A DNA stretch of 37,060 nucleotides from an uncultured Oscillospiraceae bacterium (GTDB lineage Bacteria; Bacillota; Clostridia; Oscillospirales; Ruminococcaceae), in assembly GCA_949297385.1 (NCBI GenBank), contig CASFSP010000067.1, forward strand, positions 1-37,060, written 5' to 3'. Below are positions 24,879 to 33,549 of the stretch, piece after piece; the first letter of the stretch is position 1; every line of letters starts with the position of its first letter. The notes beneath the pieces are model-generated. The model had not been told where the DNA came from. It saw nothing but the letters and a program-made list of their open reading frames with translations, and did not search any database. Position numbers and translations under genes: made by a program.

Positions 24879-25616
24879 ATGTACAAAAGAAATATCTACA
24901 CTGTCACGGAGAACAAAAAGATAGCCAAAGATGTTTTTTACATGATTTTGGAGGGTGACACATCCTATATCACTGCTCCCGGACAGTTTATAAACATTGA
25001 AATTGACGGTTTTTATCTGAGAAGGCCAATATCCGTATGCGACTGGGACGAAAAGACCATAACCATAATCTACAAGGTTGTGGGTCAGGGCACACAGGCC
25101 ATGGCAGATATGCCCGCCGGCACCAAGCTGGATATACTCACCGGCCTGGGCAACGGTTTCACCGTAGCCAAAGACAGCAAAACCCCGCTGGTTATAGGCG
25201 GCGGCGTGGGCACACCTCCCATGTACGCGCTGACAAAAGAGCTGATAAAACAGGGCGCAAAGCCAACTGTCATCCTGGGCTTTACCAGCAAGGACGATGT
25301 GTTTGGTGAAAAAGAGTTCAGAGACCTGGGCTGTGAAGTGTATATCACCACCAACGACGGAAGCTACGGCACCAAAGGTTTTGTAACCGATGTTATCAAA
25401 AATCTGTCCGGTTACGATTATTTCTACACCTGCGGCCCCATGGCAATGCTGAAAGCTGTGGCACAGTCCACAGAATGTTCCGGCCAGCTGTCTTTTGAAG
25501 AGAGAATGGGCTGCGGTTTCGGCGGCTGCATGGGCTGCAGCTGCAAAACACTGACAGGCTACAAGAGAATTTGCACCGAAGGCCCGGTATTGTTGAAGGA
25601 GGAAATTATATGGTAA
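24879..25616 (+). CDS. pyrK: Dihydroorotate dehydrogenase electron-transfer subunit
   Basis: This 245-aa subunit carries electrons from PyrD FMN to NAD. Its FAD domain shows LRRPISVCDWDE; the NAD-binding part has VIGGGVGTPPMYAL; the C-terminal [2Fe-2S] site has CGFGGCMGCSCKTLTGYKRIC. It overlaps pyrD by 7 nt, consistent with the PyrDB-PyrK heterotetramer of anaerobic and Gram-positive bacteria. AGGAG precedes the start. Confidence 0.95.
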   Translation: MYKRNIYTVTENKKIAKDVFYMILEGDTSYITAPGQFINIEIDGFYLRRPISVCDWDEKTITIIYKVVGQGTQAMADMPAGTKLDILTGLGNGFTVAKDSKTPLVIGGGVGTPPMYALTKELIKQGAKPTVILGFTSKDDVFGEKEFRDLGCEVYITTNDGSYGTKGFVTDVIKNLSGYDYFYTCGPMAMLKAVAQSTECSGQLSFEERMGCGFGGCMGCSCKTLTGYKRICTEGPVLLKEEIIW

Positions 25617-26518
25617 ACACAAAAGTAACACTGTCCGGCTGGCAGCTGGACAACCCGGTAATTCCCGCTTCCGGCACATTCGGCTACGGCAACGAATTCA
25701 AGGATTTTTATGATATAAACATCCTGGGCAGCTTTTCTTTCAAAGGCACCACAAAAGAGCCCCGTTTCGGCAACCCCACACCCAGAATTGCCGAAACTCC
25801 CATGGGTATGATAAACTCCGTAGGTTTGCAGAACCCCGGTATACACGCGGTTATCGACCACGAACTGCCTCAGCTGAAAAAATTCTTTGACAAAAAAGTT
25901 GTGGCCAACATCTCCGGCTTTTCCATCGATGAATATGCTTACTGCTGCCAGCTGATAGACAAAGAAGACCAGGTGGGCATAATCGAAGTAAATGTATCCT
26001 GCCCCAATGTGGACCACGGGGGAATGGCTTTCGGCACAGATGCGGCCAATGTGGCAGCGGTTACCAGAGCGGTAAAGGCTGTTACAACCAAGCCGGTATA
26101 CATCAAGCTCAGCCCCAATGTAACTGATATAGTCCCCATTGCCAAAGCGGCAGAAGAAGCCGGCGCAGACGGCCTGAGCCTTATCAACACTTTGCTGGGC
26201 ATGAGAATAGACCTGAGAACAGGCAAGCCGGTAATAGCCAACACCATGGGCGGTTTTTCCGGCCCGGCCATATTCCCGGTGGCTTTGAGAATGGTATACC
26301 AGGTGGCAAAAGCGGTAAAAATCCCGGTTATCGGCATGGGCGGTGTGTCCAGCGCTGAAGATGTAATCGAGATGATGTACGCCGGTGCAACAGCGGTACA
26401 GGTGGGTGCGGCCAACCTGAAAAACCCCTATGTCTGCAAAGAGATTATTGAAAACCTGCCCAAAGTTATGGAAAGGTATGGTATAAAAGACCTTAACGAT
26501 ATAATCGGCAAAGCATAA
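25610..26518 (+). CDS. pyrD: Dihydroorotate dehydrogenase, class 1B catalytic subunit
   Basis: This 302-aa FMN enzyme oxidises dihydroorotate to orotate using NAD through PyrK. The class 1 active-site cysteine is in [16 protein letters not shown]/phosphate binding is in [28 protein letters not shown]. The start at 25610 follows GAAGGAGG inside the end of pyrK; an in-frame upstream Met (25571) has no such site. Confidence 0.95.
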   Translation: MVNTKVTLSGWQLDNPVIPASGTFGYGNEFKDFYDINILGSFSFKGTTKEPRFGNPTPRIAETPMGMINSVGLQNPGIHAVIDHELPQLKKFFDKKVVANISGFSIDEYAYCCQLIDKEDQVGIIEVNVSCPNVDHGGMAFGTDAANVAAVTRAVKAVTTKPVYIKLSPNVTDIVPIAKAAEEAGADGLSLINTLLGMRIDLRTGKPVIANTMGGFSGPAIFPVALRMVYQVAKAVKIPVIGMGGVSSAEDVIEMMYAGATAVQVGAANLKNPYVCKEIIENLPKVMERYGIKDLNDIIGKA

Positions 26519-26529
26519 AGGAGGATATT

Positions 26530-27228
26530 ATGCAAAGAGATGTAATTATTGCGCTGGATTTTAAAGACGGACAGACCGCCCTGAACTTCCTGGACAAATT
26601 TACCGACGAGAAACCTTTTGTAAAAATCGGCATGGAACTGTTTTATGCCGAAGGCCCGTCCATTGTAAAAGCTATAAAGGAAAGAGGCCACAAAATTTTC
26701 CTGGATCTGAAACTCCATGACATCCCCAACACCGTAAAAGGCGGCATGAGAAGCCTGTCAAAGCTGGGCGTTGACATTGTGAATGTACACGCCGCAGGCA
26801 CAATCGAAATGATGAAAGCCGCGCTGGAAGGCGTTGTAAGGGAGGACGGCAGCCGTCCGCTGGTTATCGCTGTAACACAGCTGACATCCACCAGCGAAGA
26901 GAGAATGCAGAAAGAACTGCTGATAAACTCTTCTATCAATGATACCATTGTACACTATGCAAAAAACACCAAGGAAGCCGGCCTGGACGGCGTTGTATGT
27001 TCACCGCTGGAAGCAGGCATGGTGAAAGAGGCTGTGGGCAAAGATTTCCTGACAGTTACACCCGGTGTAAGATTTGCAGACGGTGACAAAGGCGACCAGG
27101 TGCGTGTGACTACACCGGCAAGGGCAAAAGAAATCGGCACAGACTTTATCGTTGTGGGCCGTCCCATCACCCAGGCCGAAGACCCGGTGGCCGCATATCG
27201 CCGCTGTGTAAAAGAATTCTGTGAATAA
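26530..27228 (+). CDS. pyrF: Orotidine 5'-phosphate decarboxylase
   Basis: This 232-aa TIM-barrel enzyme converts OMP to UMP. It begins [21 protein letters not shown] and contains the catalytic K/D array in [16 protein letters not shown]. The phosphate-gripper end reads [17 protein letters not shown] and [12 protein letters not shown]. It starts 11 bases after pyrD with GGAGG. Confidence 0.95.
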   Translation: MQRDVIIALDFKDGQTALNFLDKFTDEKPFVKIGMELFYAEGPSIVKAIKERGHKIFLDLKLHDIPNTVKGGMRSLSKLGVDIVNVHAAGTIEMMKAALEGVVREDGSRPLVIAVTQLTSTSEERMQKELLINSSINDTIVHYAKNTKEAGLDGVVCSPLEAGMVKEAVGKDFLTVTPGVRFADGDKGDQVRVTTPARAKEIGTDFIVVGRPITQAEDPVAAYRRCVKEFCE

Positions 27229-27259
27229 TAAATTTTGAATAGATAAAGGAGAAATTATT

Positions 27260-27892
27260 ATGGAAAAGAAGATTGCAAAGCATCTGCTGGACATCGGCGC
27301 TGTTTTCCTGCGCCCCGATGAACCCTTTACCTGGGCATCCGGTATCAAAAGCCCTATCTACTGCGACAACCGTCTGACACTGTCCTACCCCGAGGTAAGA
27401 AATGATATCGAACACGGCCTGGCAGAACTTATCAAAAAAGAATATCCCGAATGTGAAGCCGTATTCGGCACATCCACAGCCGGTATTGCCCATGCAGCCA
27501 TAGTTGCTGACATCATGGGTCTGCCCATGGGTTATGTTCGCGGCAGTGCCAAAGACCACGGCAGAACCAACCAGATAGAAGGTAAAGCAGTGCCTGGCAG
27601 TAAGGTTGTTGTTATCGAAGACCTTATCTCTACCGCCGGCAGCTGTGTTGATGTTGTAAATGTTCTGCGTGAAGCAGGCTGCGAAGTTCTGGGTATCGCA
27701 TCCATATTTACATACGGCATGCAGAGAGGCCTGGACCGCATGGCAGAAAACAATGTAAGAAATGTTTCCCTGTCCAATCTGGACGCTCTGGTAGAGGTTG
27801 CCGCACAGCATGGCTTCATCAAGGAAAGCGACATAAAGAGAATTCTCACATTCCGTGCCAACCCCTCTGATCCTGCATGGAAAGACGCATAA
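27260..27892 (+). CDS. pyrE: Orotate phosphoribosyltransferase
   Basis: This 210-aa type I PRTase joins orotate and PRPP. The PRPP signature is [19 protein letters not shown]; the flexible loop has [15 protein letters not shown]; the N-terminus has [22 protein letters not shown]. It is the last gene of the operon, with AAAGGAG upstream and a terminator 15 bases after the stop. Confidence 0.96.
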   Translation: MEKKIAKHLLDIGAVFLRPDEPFTWASGIKSPIYCDNRLTLSYPEVRNDIEHGLAELIKKEYPECEAVFGTSTAGIAHAAIVADIMGLPMGYVRGSAKDHGRTNQIEGKAVPGSKVVVIEDLISTAGSCVDVVNVLREAGCEVLGIASIFTYGMQRGLDRMAENNVRNVSLSNLDALVEVAAQHGFIKESDIKRILTFRANPSDPAWKDA

Positions 27893-27905
27893 TTTTATAA
27901 AAAAT

Positions 27906-27935
27906 AAGCCCGCCTGAAAAGGCGGGTTTTGTTTT
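27906..27935 (+). terminator. Terminator of the pyr operon
   Basis: CCCGCCT (27909-27915), loop GAAA, AGGCGGG (27920-27926), then TTTTGTTTTT. Confidence 0.9.
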
Positions 27936-28297
27936 TGCCGGAGAAAATAACTGTAATTTTTATATATAAATATTTCCGGGCAGGTTTTGCAGTTGTGTTT
28001 TACCCATTATCGTTTTTGGGGGATATAATATTTCCGGTATTTTGTGCTGGAAATCAGTCGTCGTTCCGACGGCCGTATTTATATATGTATGATTAGGTGT
28101 GTACATTAAAAAAGTCTGTGCGCTCGGATCAACAGCGATGTATTTTTATATCGGTGTCTTAGATATAAAGCCTCCAAAAGTGGAGTTATTAAAAAGCCGA
28201 AAAGTTTTCCACATTTTTAATTCCGGCTGTGGAAAAATTTTAAAATCATCCCGGCAATGCGTCCGGAGGCCGGGTGGGTGTGGAAAACATTACTCCA
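27936..28297. other. Gene-poor stretch with three DnaA-box-like 9-mers
   Basis: About 360 bp without a convincing gene. It holds three copies of TTTTCCACA, which fits the relaxed DnaA-box pattern TTWTNCACA: 28205-28213 on plus, 28228-28236 and 28279-28287 on minus. The first two form an inverted repeat. A 93-codon ORF across this area has no ribosome site and low-complexity content and is not called. Confidence 0.45.
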
Positions 28298-28329
28298 AAA
28301 ACAAAAGCAGACGGATATGCCTGCTTTTT
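28298..28329 (-). terminator. Terminator of the 59-aa membrane protein gene
   Basis: AAAAGCAG (28303-28310) pairs with CTGCTTTT (28321-28328). On the minus strand the stem is followed by TTTTGTTTTT. Confidence 0.75.
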
Positions 28330-28330
28330 G

Positions 28331-28510
28331 CTATTTGTCTGATTTTGAAAATATCATATACATTCCCACTGCGCCTGTGACAAGCCCGATAAAGCCGAAG
28401 GGCAGGTAGGACAGACTGTGAAATATTATGTGGTTTATTTCTGTACCGGCAAGGCACAGCAGTATACCGAACAGTATCAGCGCAATGCCTTTGATATCTC
28501 TTTTGCTCAT
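28331..28510 (-). CDS. 59-aa two-helix membrane protein
   Basis: The minus strand encodes MSKRDIKGIALILFGILLCL..., with a first helix at residues 8-21, a short NHIIFHSLSYLP loop, a second helix at about 38-54 (FGFIGLVTGAVGMYMIF), and a charged end SKSDK. AAAGGA precedes the ATG at a suitable distance and a good terminator follows. It lies 35 bases downstream of the decayed peptidase-like gene and may share its transcript. No family is recognised. Confidence 0.6.
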   Translation of the reverse strand: MSKRDIKGIALILFGILLCLAGTEINHIIFHSLSYLPFGFIGLVTGAVGMYMIFSKSDK

Positions 28511-28545
28511 ATTTTTCCTTTCAGCGATTTATAAAAATTCATCTG

Positions 28546-29448
28546 TCAGCTGCCGCTGATTATATCTTTGCACAGCTGCAAAGCGTCTTGTCCGTCGTTT
28601 ATAAGAATATCCGACCGGGTGCCCGTGCCCTCGTTGCCGGAGCCGTCCCGGTTCAGCCCGTAGAAAGCGCTGAAACGGATTATCAGCCCGCTATTTGGCA
28701 AGGCGGTCAGCAACGGGTCGGCCATTCCGCCGTCGCCGCCGGTGTTTTCGCGTATATCTATAATCAGGTTTGGTACATCTTTGATATCGGCAAAAAATTT
28801 TTCCAGTATCTCTTTGTCCCTGTCATAGCAGGACAGGTCAAAGCTGCTTATTTTCAGGTATGCATACCGGCCGGATATTTCACTTTCAATTTCAGGAAAA
28901 GAAGCACCGCCGGCAGTTTCTGTGTTTTTGTACTCCTCTTTCAGTCCGGCAAGGGAGCGGAAGCCGGGGTGGCTTTTGTCCAGCATGCTGTACAGTTTCC
29001 GGCAGGCCGGGCTGTTAAGAACCCGTTTTTGCCGGCTGATGTTTTTTTCGTCTTCCCGGCTGATAATTTTATCTCCGCTTTCCGGCGCGGAAATATATAA
29101 CCCATACATCCAGCCGTCCGGCCGCCCCAGGTGTCCCCGGCCGCCGAATTCACCAAAAAAGCTGTCGATAGTTTTGAAAAATTCTATGTCGGTATCAGAC
29201 CGGACTGCCTGCCGGCGGTATTTTTCGTAAATTTCTGCCTTTTCCTGTTCTGTCAGACCGGTGTCGGTCCAAAAGAGCCAGCTGTCATCCAGCGTCCGGC
29301 ACAGAAAAGAAAAGTCCTCTTCTTTCTGCCGGTCGGTAAGGTTAATTACATTCTGGGTTTTGTTTATATTATACCTTATGGCCAGCAGTGCACCTGCGGC
29401 CAGTATTATAACTGCGGCAAGGATTACAGCCGCTTTTTTGTGTTTTAT
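28546..29448 (-). pseudogene. S41 peptidase-like protein, start codon lost and 3' end shortened
   Basis: One continuous frame runs from 29448 to the stop at 28546. It gives an N-terminal membrane helix (AAVILAAVIILAAGALLAI), a linker domain (LTEQEKAEIYEKYRRQ..., FFGEFGGRGHLGRPDGWMYGLY) and an S41/tail-protease-like core with YAYLKISSFD and PNLIIDIRENTGGDGG. There is no ATG, GTG or TTG in frame ahead of the helix back to a stop; the codon at the expected start is ATA, shortly after GGAGG. The protein ends about 35 residues after the NTGG motif, before the catalytic Ser/Lys region of S41 enzymes. An internal Met at 29109 would omit the membrane anchor. Either ATA is used as start in a truncated paralogue, or this is a remnant. 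Confidence 0.6.
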
Positions 29449-29474
29449 ACATCCTCCGGAATTGTATTTTAATA

Positions 29475-29503
29475 TGAAAAAAGCCGGGTGCTGCCCCGGC
29501 TTT
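29475..29503 (-). terminator. Terminator of the O-acetyltransferase gene
   Basis: AAAGCCGGG (29480-29488) pairs with CCCGGCTTT (29495-29503), followed by six Ts on the minus strand. Confidence 0.85.
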
Positions 29504-29508
29504 GATTA

Positions 29509-30135
29509 TCAGTATTTCGGTCTGTCTTCGTCCAGGTACAGGTGCAGTTTGGAGTCTTTTTCTGTGATGGGGCGTATGGGTTTGCAGGGGTTGCCATAGG
29601 CGATATATCCTGCCGGAATATCCTTTGTCACCACACTGCCGGCGCCTATAACGCTGCCTTTGCCTATGGTCACGCCGCCGATTACAGTTACATTGCAGGC
29701 CAGCCACACATCGTCCTCAATGTGGATTTCTTCCGCATATTCGGCCATGGTGGTGCTGCCGTCAGGGTTCTGACCCATTCTTTCGTGGGCTATCAGCGGG
29801 TGATTGGTTGCCATTATGGACACATTGGGCCCGAAGCATACATTGTTGCCGATGTAAACCCTGGCGTCATCCATAATTGTGGTGTTGAAGTTGGCAAAAA
29901 AGTTTTCGCCGATAAATGTGTGACTGCCGTAGTTTATCTGCACAGGTCCCTGAAAGTAAAAAGTCTTGCCGGTGCTGCCCAGTATGTCGCGCAGTACACC
30001 CAGCCTTTCAGGGTCGTACTCGTCCATGGCGTTGAACTTCTGGCAGGCGGTGTGTGCCCTGTGCTTGATGTCTTTCAGTTCTTTTTTGCGCGGGTCAAAC
30101 ATTTTGCCGGCAAATATTTTTTCTTCTTCTGTCAT
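29509..30135 (-). CDS. Maltose/galactoside O-acetyltransferase family protein
   Basis: This 208-aa left-handed beta-helix enzyme has the N-terminal Mac domain (EEEKIFAGKMFDPRKKELKDIKHRAHTACQKFN), then hexapeptide repeats (INYGSHTFIGENFFANFNTTIMDDARVYIGNNVCFGPNV), the catalytic His region ATNHPLIAHER, and CoA-binding repeats (IHIEDDVWLACNVTVIGGVTIGKGSVIGAGSVVTKDIPAGYIAYGNPCK). It transfers acetyl from acetyl-CoA to sugar hydroxyls, probably for detoxification. ATGA overlap with the DUF1275 gene upstream shows co-translation. Confidence 0.9.
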   Translation of the reverse strand: MTEEEKIFAGKMFDPRKKELKDIKHRAHTACQKFNAMDEYDPERLGVLRDILGSTGKTFYFQGPVQINYGSHTFIGENFFANFNTTIMDDARVYIGNNVCFGPNVSIMATNHPLIAHERMGQNPDGSTTMAEYAEEIHIEDDVWLACNVTVIGGVTIGKGSVIGAGSVVTKDIPAGYIAYGNPCKPIRPITEKDSKLHLYLDEDRPKY

Positions 30136-30815
30136 GGTTGTATATCTCCTTTTAAATTATTTTCTTTTGTTTTTATAAACATTGTAATAAATACCACCGT
30201 CAGCAGTCCGCAGCACAGCAGAATGGTTTTCTGTCCCATAAAAGGTATTGCAAAAGAGCCGGCCACGCCGCCCAGGGCAAAAAAGCCGATGGTGGAATAA
30301 AACAGCGCCACGCGTTTAAGATTTTGTCTGTCTTTTTTGTGTATGTATTCCATAAGGTTGAAGGTGGCAGAGCGCAGGTTGCCGATACACATGGTGGTGG
30401 CTATGCCGTTACCGCTGATTTTGCGGAAGGCTTCCACCTGTATGCCGCAGGCAAAGCTGGTCAGACTGTTGGCAAATAAATTCATTTCCGGCCCCATGAA
30501 CGCCACAGCAAACAGAATGAATATCTGTGCGGCGGTGGTGGTCTGTCGCCAGTGGAGGTGGCGTTCATGCCGGCGGTATCGCACCTCTTCCGCCAGGGCT
30601 ATGCCGGCCACAAAGGCGACAATGGGCCGCAGATATCTGGCGGCAGAGTCAAAATGCCCGTTGGCAAGATTTATTGCAAACAGCAGTACATTGCCCGTCT
30701 GGGCATTGGCGAATACCTTGCCGCGCCACAGATAGGAATATACATCCATAATTCCTCCGGACACAGCCAGGATAAGACCGATAAAAACAGATTCTGATGT
30801 TTGGGTATTTTTCAT
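30132..30815 (-). CDS. YoaK/DUF1275 family membrane protein
   Basis: This 227-aa protein has about six hydrophobic helices. The DUF1275 hallmarks are the GLILAVSGGIMDVYSYLWRGKVFANAQTGNVLLFAI opening and the SFACGIQVEAFRKISGNGIATTMCIGNLRSAT stretch. Function is not established. ATG 30815 with AGGAGAG upstream is chosen; a GTG at 30833 is a weaker option. It is the first gene of a two-gene operon with the O-acetyltransferase. Confidence 0.85.
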   Translation of the reverse strand: MKNTQTSESVFIGLILAVSGGIMDVYSYLWRGKVFANAQTGNVLLFAINLANGHFDSAARYLRPIVAFVAGIALAEEVRYRRHERHLHWRQTTTAAQIFILFAVAFMGPEMNLFANSLTSFACGIQVEAFRKISGNGIATTMCIGNLRSATFNLMEYIHKKDRQNLKRVALFYSTIGFFALGGVAGSFAIPFMGQKTILLCCGLLTVVFITMFIKTKENNLKGDIQP

Positions 30816-30876
30816 ATATCTCTCCTTTTTCACACCGATTATTATATACCCAAAGTCTGTTTTTTTAAATAGGTAA

Positions 30877-30919
30877 TTTCAATACACCCCCTTGAAAATT
30901 CCGGTCAATATTGTACAAT
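30877..30919 (+). promoter_or_regulatory. Promoter and possible autoregulatory operator of the TetR operon
   Basis: TTGAAA (30892-30897), 16 bases, TACAAT (30914-30919). An inverted repeat TTTCAA-N9-TTGAAA (30877-30897) covers the -35, and the palindrome TTGTACAA (30911-30918) overlaps the -10. Either could bind the TetR protein encoded just downstream. Confidence 0.55.
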
Positions 30920-30949
30920 TAAGAAAAACAAACCGGGCAGGAGGATGCT

Positions 30950-31591
30950 GTGGGTATAGAAAATTTTGAAAAGCTTCCCTGTGAAAAGCAGACTGAAATA
31001 ATAAATGCCGCCATAGAGGTGTTTGGCCGCAATGAATACAAAAAGGCGTCCACAGAGGAGATCAGCCGCAGGGCGGGAATATCCAAAGGAATGCTGTTTT
31101 ACTATTTTAAAGACAAAAAAAGCCTGTATATCTATGCGCTGGATTATATAAGTTCGCTGGTCAGCCGGCAGGTGCTGGATGAAAAATTTCAAAGTCTGGA
31201 CGATTTTTTTGACATACTCAGCTATTCGGCAGACAAAAAAGTGCAGCTGTGGCGGCAGCATCCTGAATACCCGGAATTTGTGCTGAGGGCTTACGGATCA
31301 AAAAACGAGGAGATAAGCCGGACGGTGGCAGGACAGGTGAAGCAGGCCTATGAAAACCTGCCGGGTTATTTTGCAAACATCAGGCTGGATAAGTTCAAAG
31401 ACGGAGTTGACATTGCCATGGTGTCCAAAATGCTGCTGTGGATGGTGGAAGGCTATATTGCAGACGCCGGGCGCTGCGGACGGGGGACAGGCGCGCAGGA
31501 TATAATGCAGGTTTTCAGCCGGGCAATGAACCTGATAAAAAGCGCAGTTTACAAACCTGAATTTATAGGGGGTAAAAATGAACAGAATTGA
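30950..31591 (+). CDS. TetR/AcrR-family transcriptional regulator
   Basis: This 213-aa regulator has an N-terminal helix-turn-helix, QTEIINAAIEVFGRNEYKKASTEEISRRAGISKGMLFYYFKDKKSLYIYAL (about residues 14-64), and a variable ligand-binding C-terminal domain. The start is GTG with GGAGG five bases upstream. Its last 14 bases overlap the ABC ATPase gene, so it probably represses this exporter operon until an inducer binds. Confidence 0.9.
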   Translation: MGIENFEKLPCEKQTEIINAAIEVFGRNEYKKASTEEISRRAGISKGMLFYYFKDKKSLYIYALDYISSLVSRQVLDEKFQSLDDFFDILSYSADKKVQLWRQHPEYPEFVLRAYGSKNEEISRTVAGQVKQAYENLPGYFANIRLDKFKDGVDIAMVSKMLLWMVEGYIADAGRCGRGTGAQDIMQVFSRAMNLIKSAVYKPEFIGGKNEQN

Positions 31592-32468
31592 AGTAGAAAA
31601 TCTTACAAAGGACTACAAAAACGGCCGCGGTATATTCGGCCTGGATTTTTCGGTGGGCCGGTGAGAGGTCTTCGGCTATCTGGGACCCAACGGCGCCGGC
31701 AAAACCACCACCATAAGATGTCTGATGGGCTTTATAAAAGCAGGCGGCGGCAGCTGCCGCATCAACGGAATGGACTGTTTTGAACACAGCCGGCAGATAC
31801 ATAAAAATGTGGGATATCTGCCCGGAGAAATAGCTCTGATAAACGATATGACCGGCAGGCAGTATCTGAAATTTATCCGGGAAATGAAAGGGATAAAGGA
31901 TGACCGCCGACAAAAATATATAACCGACCTGTTTGAGCTGGATGACAGCGGAAAGATAAGGAAGATGTCCAAGGGCACAAAGCAGAAGGTCGCCCTGGCT
32001 GCAGCTTTTATGGGACAGCCGGATATTCTGGTATTGGACGAAGCCACCAGCGGCCTGGATCCGCTGATGCAAAACAGATTTGTGGATCTTGTCCTGGAAG
32101 AAAAGCAAAGGGGCCGGACAATATTTATGTCCAGCCACATATTTGAAGAGGTGGAAAAAACCTGCGACCGCGTGGCTATAATCAAGGAAGGCAGACTGGT
32201 CAGCGTGGAAAACATGGCGGATCTGGCCACCAAAAGGCAGAAGTCATATACGGTGCTGTTCAAAGACCGGCGGCGGGCGGCTGCCTTTGCGGCAAAAGCG
32301 CCTTTTGCCGTGGAAAAGGTTCAGGGAGCCAGGGTGCATTTTTACGCCGGGCAAAATCCCGGGCCGGTACTGGCGGCCGTAGCGCAGGCGGATCCGGTGG
32401 ATATAGAGATAAAAAGCCAGAGCCTGGAAGAACTGTTTTTGCATTTTTACAAGGAGGAAAACAGATGA
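31578..32468 (+). pseudogene. ABC-2 exporter ATPase with an in-frame UGA codon
   Basis: From ATG 31578 the frame reads MNRIEVENLTKDYKNGRGIFGLDFSVGR, then UGA at 31662-31664 (codon 29), then EVFGYLGPNGAGKTTTIRCLMG and an intact remainder of about 268 residues. Q-loop region VGYLPGEIAL, signature MSKGTKQKVALAAAF, Walker B ILVLDEATSGLD and SSHIFEEVEKTCDR are all in place. The normal residue at this position is Gly, and GGA to TGA is one base change. A restart at Met 31725 would lose Walker A. The gene lies between a TetR gene and its permease with overlaps at both ends. A stop here should abolish transport unless read through or a sequencing error. Confidence 0.85.
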
Positions 32469-33259
32469 TATTTCCGCTGATAAAACAGAATATAAAAAGC
32501 TGTATCAAGCCCTTGCTGATTGTCTGGGCTGTGATAATGATGTATACATCAGTAATAGTATATATGTACAATCCTGAATTTTCCCGGATGCTGACTGAAT
32601 ATCAGAAGATAATGCCGGGTATAATGGACGCCATGGGCATGTCCGGCATAGCGGAAAATCTGGTGCAGTGGATGGGCATATACTTGTATGGTTTTATTAT
32701 GACCGCATTCCCGATGATTTTTTCCATAATAGCCGCCAACAGCCTGATGATGAAATATATAGACAGCGGCTCTGTATGCGCCCTGCTGACCAGCGGACGC
32801 ACCAGAAGGCAGATAGTATTGACCCAGGCGGTGTGTGCGGTGGTGTTTGAAATTGTCTTGTTTGCACTGTCCACAGCCGGGGGCGTGGTGTGCGCCCGGA
32901 TAATGTTTGGCGGACAGCTGGATATAAATCTGTACATACAGCTTAATTTCAGCTGTATGCTTATGCAGCTTATGGTGTTGTCCATATCCTTTGCCGCGGC
33001 GTGTTTTTCATCTGATTCAAAGCAGTTTTATACCTTTGGCTCAGGACTGCCGGTGGCCTTTTATATCGCGGATATGGCGGCCAACATGGGCGGCAAAGCC
33101 GAAAATGTAAAATATCTGACCCCGTATACACTGTTTGATGCGGTGAAGATAACTGCCGGGGAAAGCGCCGCGGTTCAGAATGTGGCCATGGCTGTAATCA
33201 GCTTGGTGCTGCTGCGGGGTGCGGCAATGTATTTTGAAAAAAGGGACCTGTCAGTATAA
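32465..33259 (+). CDS. ABC-2 type transporter permease
   Basis: This 264-aa membrane protein has about six helices and a large first outside loop after residue 33 (YNPEFSRMLTEYQKIMPGIMDAMGMSG). The cytoplasmic segment SGSVCALLTSGRTRRQIVLTQ matches the permease family paired with single-ATPase drug and lipid exporters. It overlaps the ATPase gene by 4 nt (ATGA) and is the last gene of the TetR operon. The permease frame is intact although the ATPase is interrupted. Confidence 0.85.
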   Translation: MIFPLIKQNIKSCIKPLLIVWAVIMMYTSVIVYMYNPEFSRMLTEYQKIMPGIMDAMGMSGIAENLVQWMGIYLYGFIMTAFPMIFSIIAANSLMMKYIDSGSVCALLTSGRTRRQIVLTQAVCAVVFEIVLFALSTAGGVVCARIMFGGQLDINLYIQLNFSCMLMQLMVLSISFAAACFSSDSKQFYTFGSGLPVAFYIADMAANMGGKAENVKYLTPYTLFDAVKITAGESAAVQNVAMAVISLVLLRGAAMYFEKRDLSV

Positions 33260-33268
33260 AACGGCATA

Positions 33269-33303
33269 AAAAAATAAGAGGGTGGTAGCCCTCTTATTTT
33301 TTG
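33269..33303. terminator. Bidirectional terminator
   Basis: AAAAAATAAGAGGG (33269-33282) pairs over 14 bp with CCCTCTTATTTTTT (33289-33302). It ends the TetR operon and, from the other side, the nrdD transcript. Confidence 0.9.
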
Positions 33304-33359
33304 CTTTAAAAAATCAGTTCTCTCAACCTGAGTTTTTATTCACTTTATTATATCACAGA

Positions 33360-33536
33360 TTACTGTTTTGTGCAAGAATTTTGCCTTGCCACAGTGTGTT
33401 TTACCCTGTCTGCTTCTTCAGCGCGTTTTGCGTTGTTGAAGCGGTCAACTGTACCTACCAGATATCCTGTGATGCGGCGAATTCTTTCGAATTTTACTCC
33501 TTCGCCTACTAAACCTGTCTGTGGATTGTAATTCAT
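33360..33536 (-). CDS. Stand-alone glycyl-radical domain of anaerobic ribonucleotide reductase
   Basis: This 58-aa product contains GEGVKFERIRRITGYLVGTVDRFNNAKRAEEADRVKH. RITGYL matches the conserved C-terminal loop of class III reductases (R-V-C/S/T-G-Y-L), whose Gly (Gly24 here) carries the radical formed by the NrdG activase. In most NrdD proteins this loop is the C-terminal end of the large chain. Here it has its own ATG and an AAAGGAGG site starting right after the nrdD stop, 13 bases from it. It probably folds into the NrdD active site as a separate chain. nrdG is not in this window. Confidence 0.8.
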   Translation of the reverse strand: MNYNPQTGLVGEGVKFERIRRITGYLVGTVDRFNNAKRAEEADRVKHTVARQNSCTKQ

Positions 33537-33549
33537 AATATGTCCTCCT

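Noticed and set aside
27936-28297. Chromosome origin next to the DnaA-like boxes
   Set aside because: No dnaA, dnaN, rpmH or gid genes and no clear AT-rich unwinding element with repeats; three boxes alone are not enough.
28099-28380. 93-codon ORF downstream of pyrE
   Set aside because: No ribosome site, many Lys/Arg/Cys from A/T and hairpin DNA, and it overlaps the better-supported 59-aa gene and its terminator.
31662-31664. UGA read as glycine (alternative code) or selenocysteine
   Set aside because: UGA ends several other genes in the window. The position needs Gly, not a redox residue, and I saw no SECIS-like stem-loop just after it.
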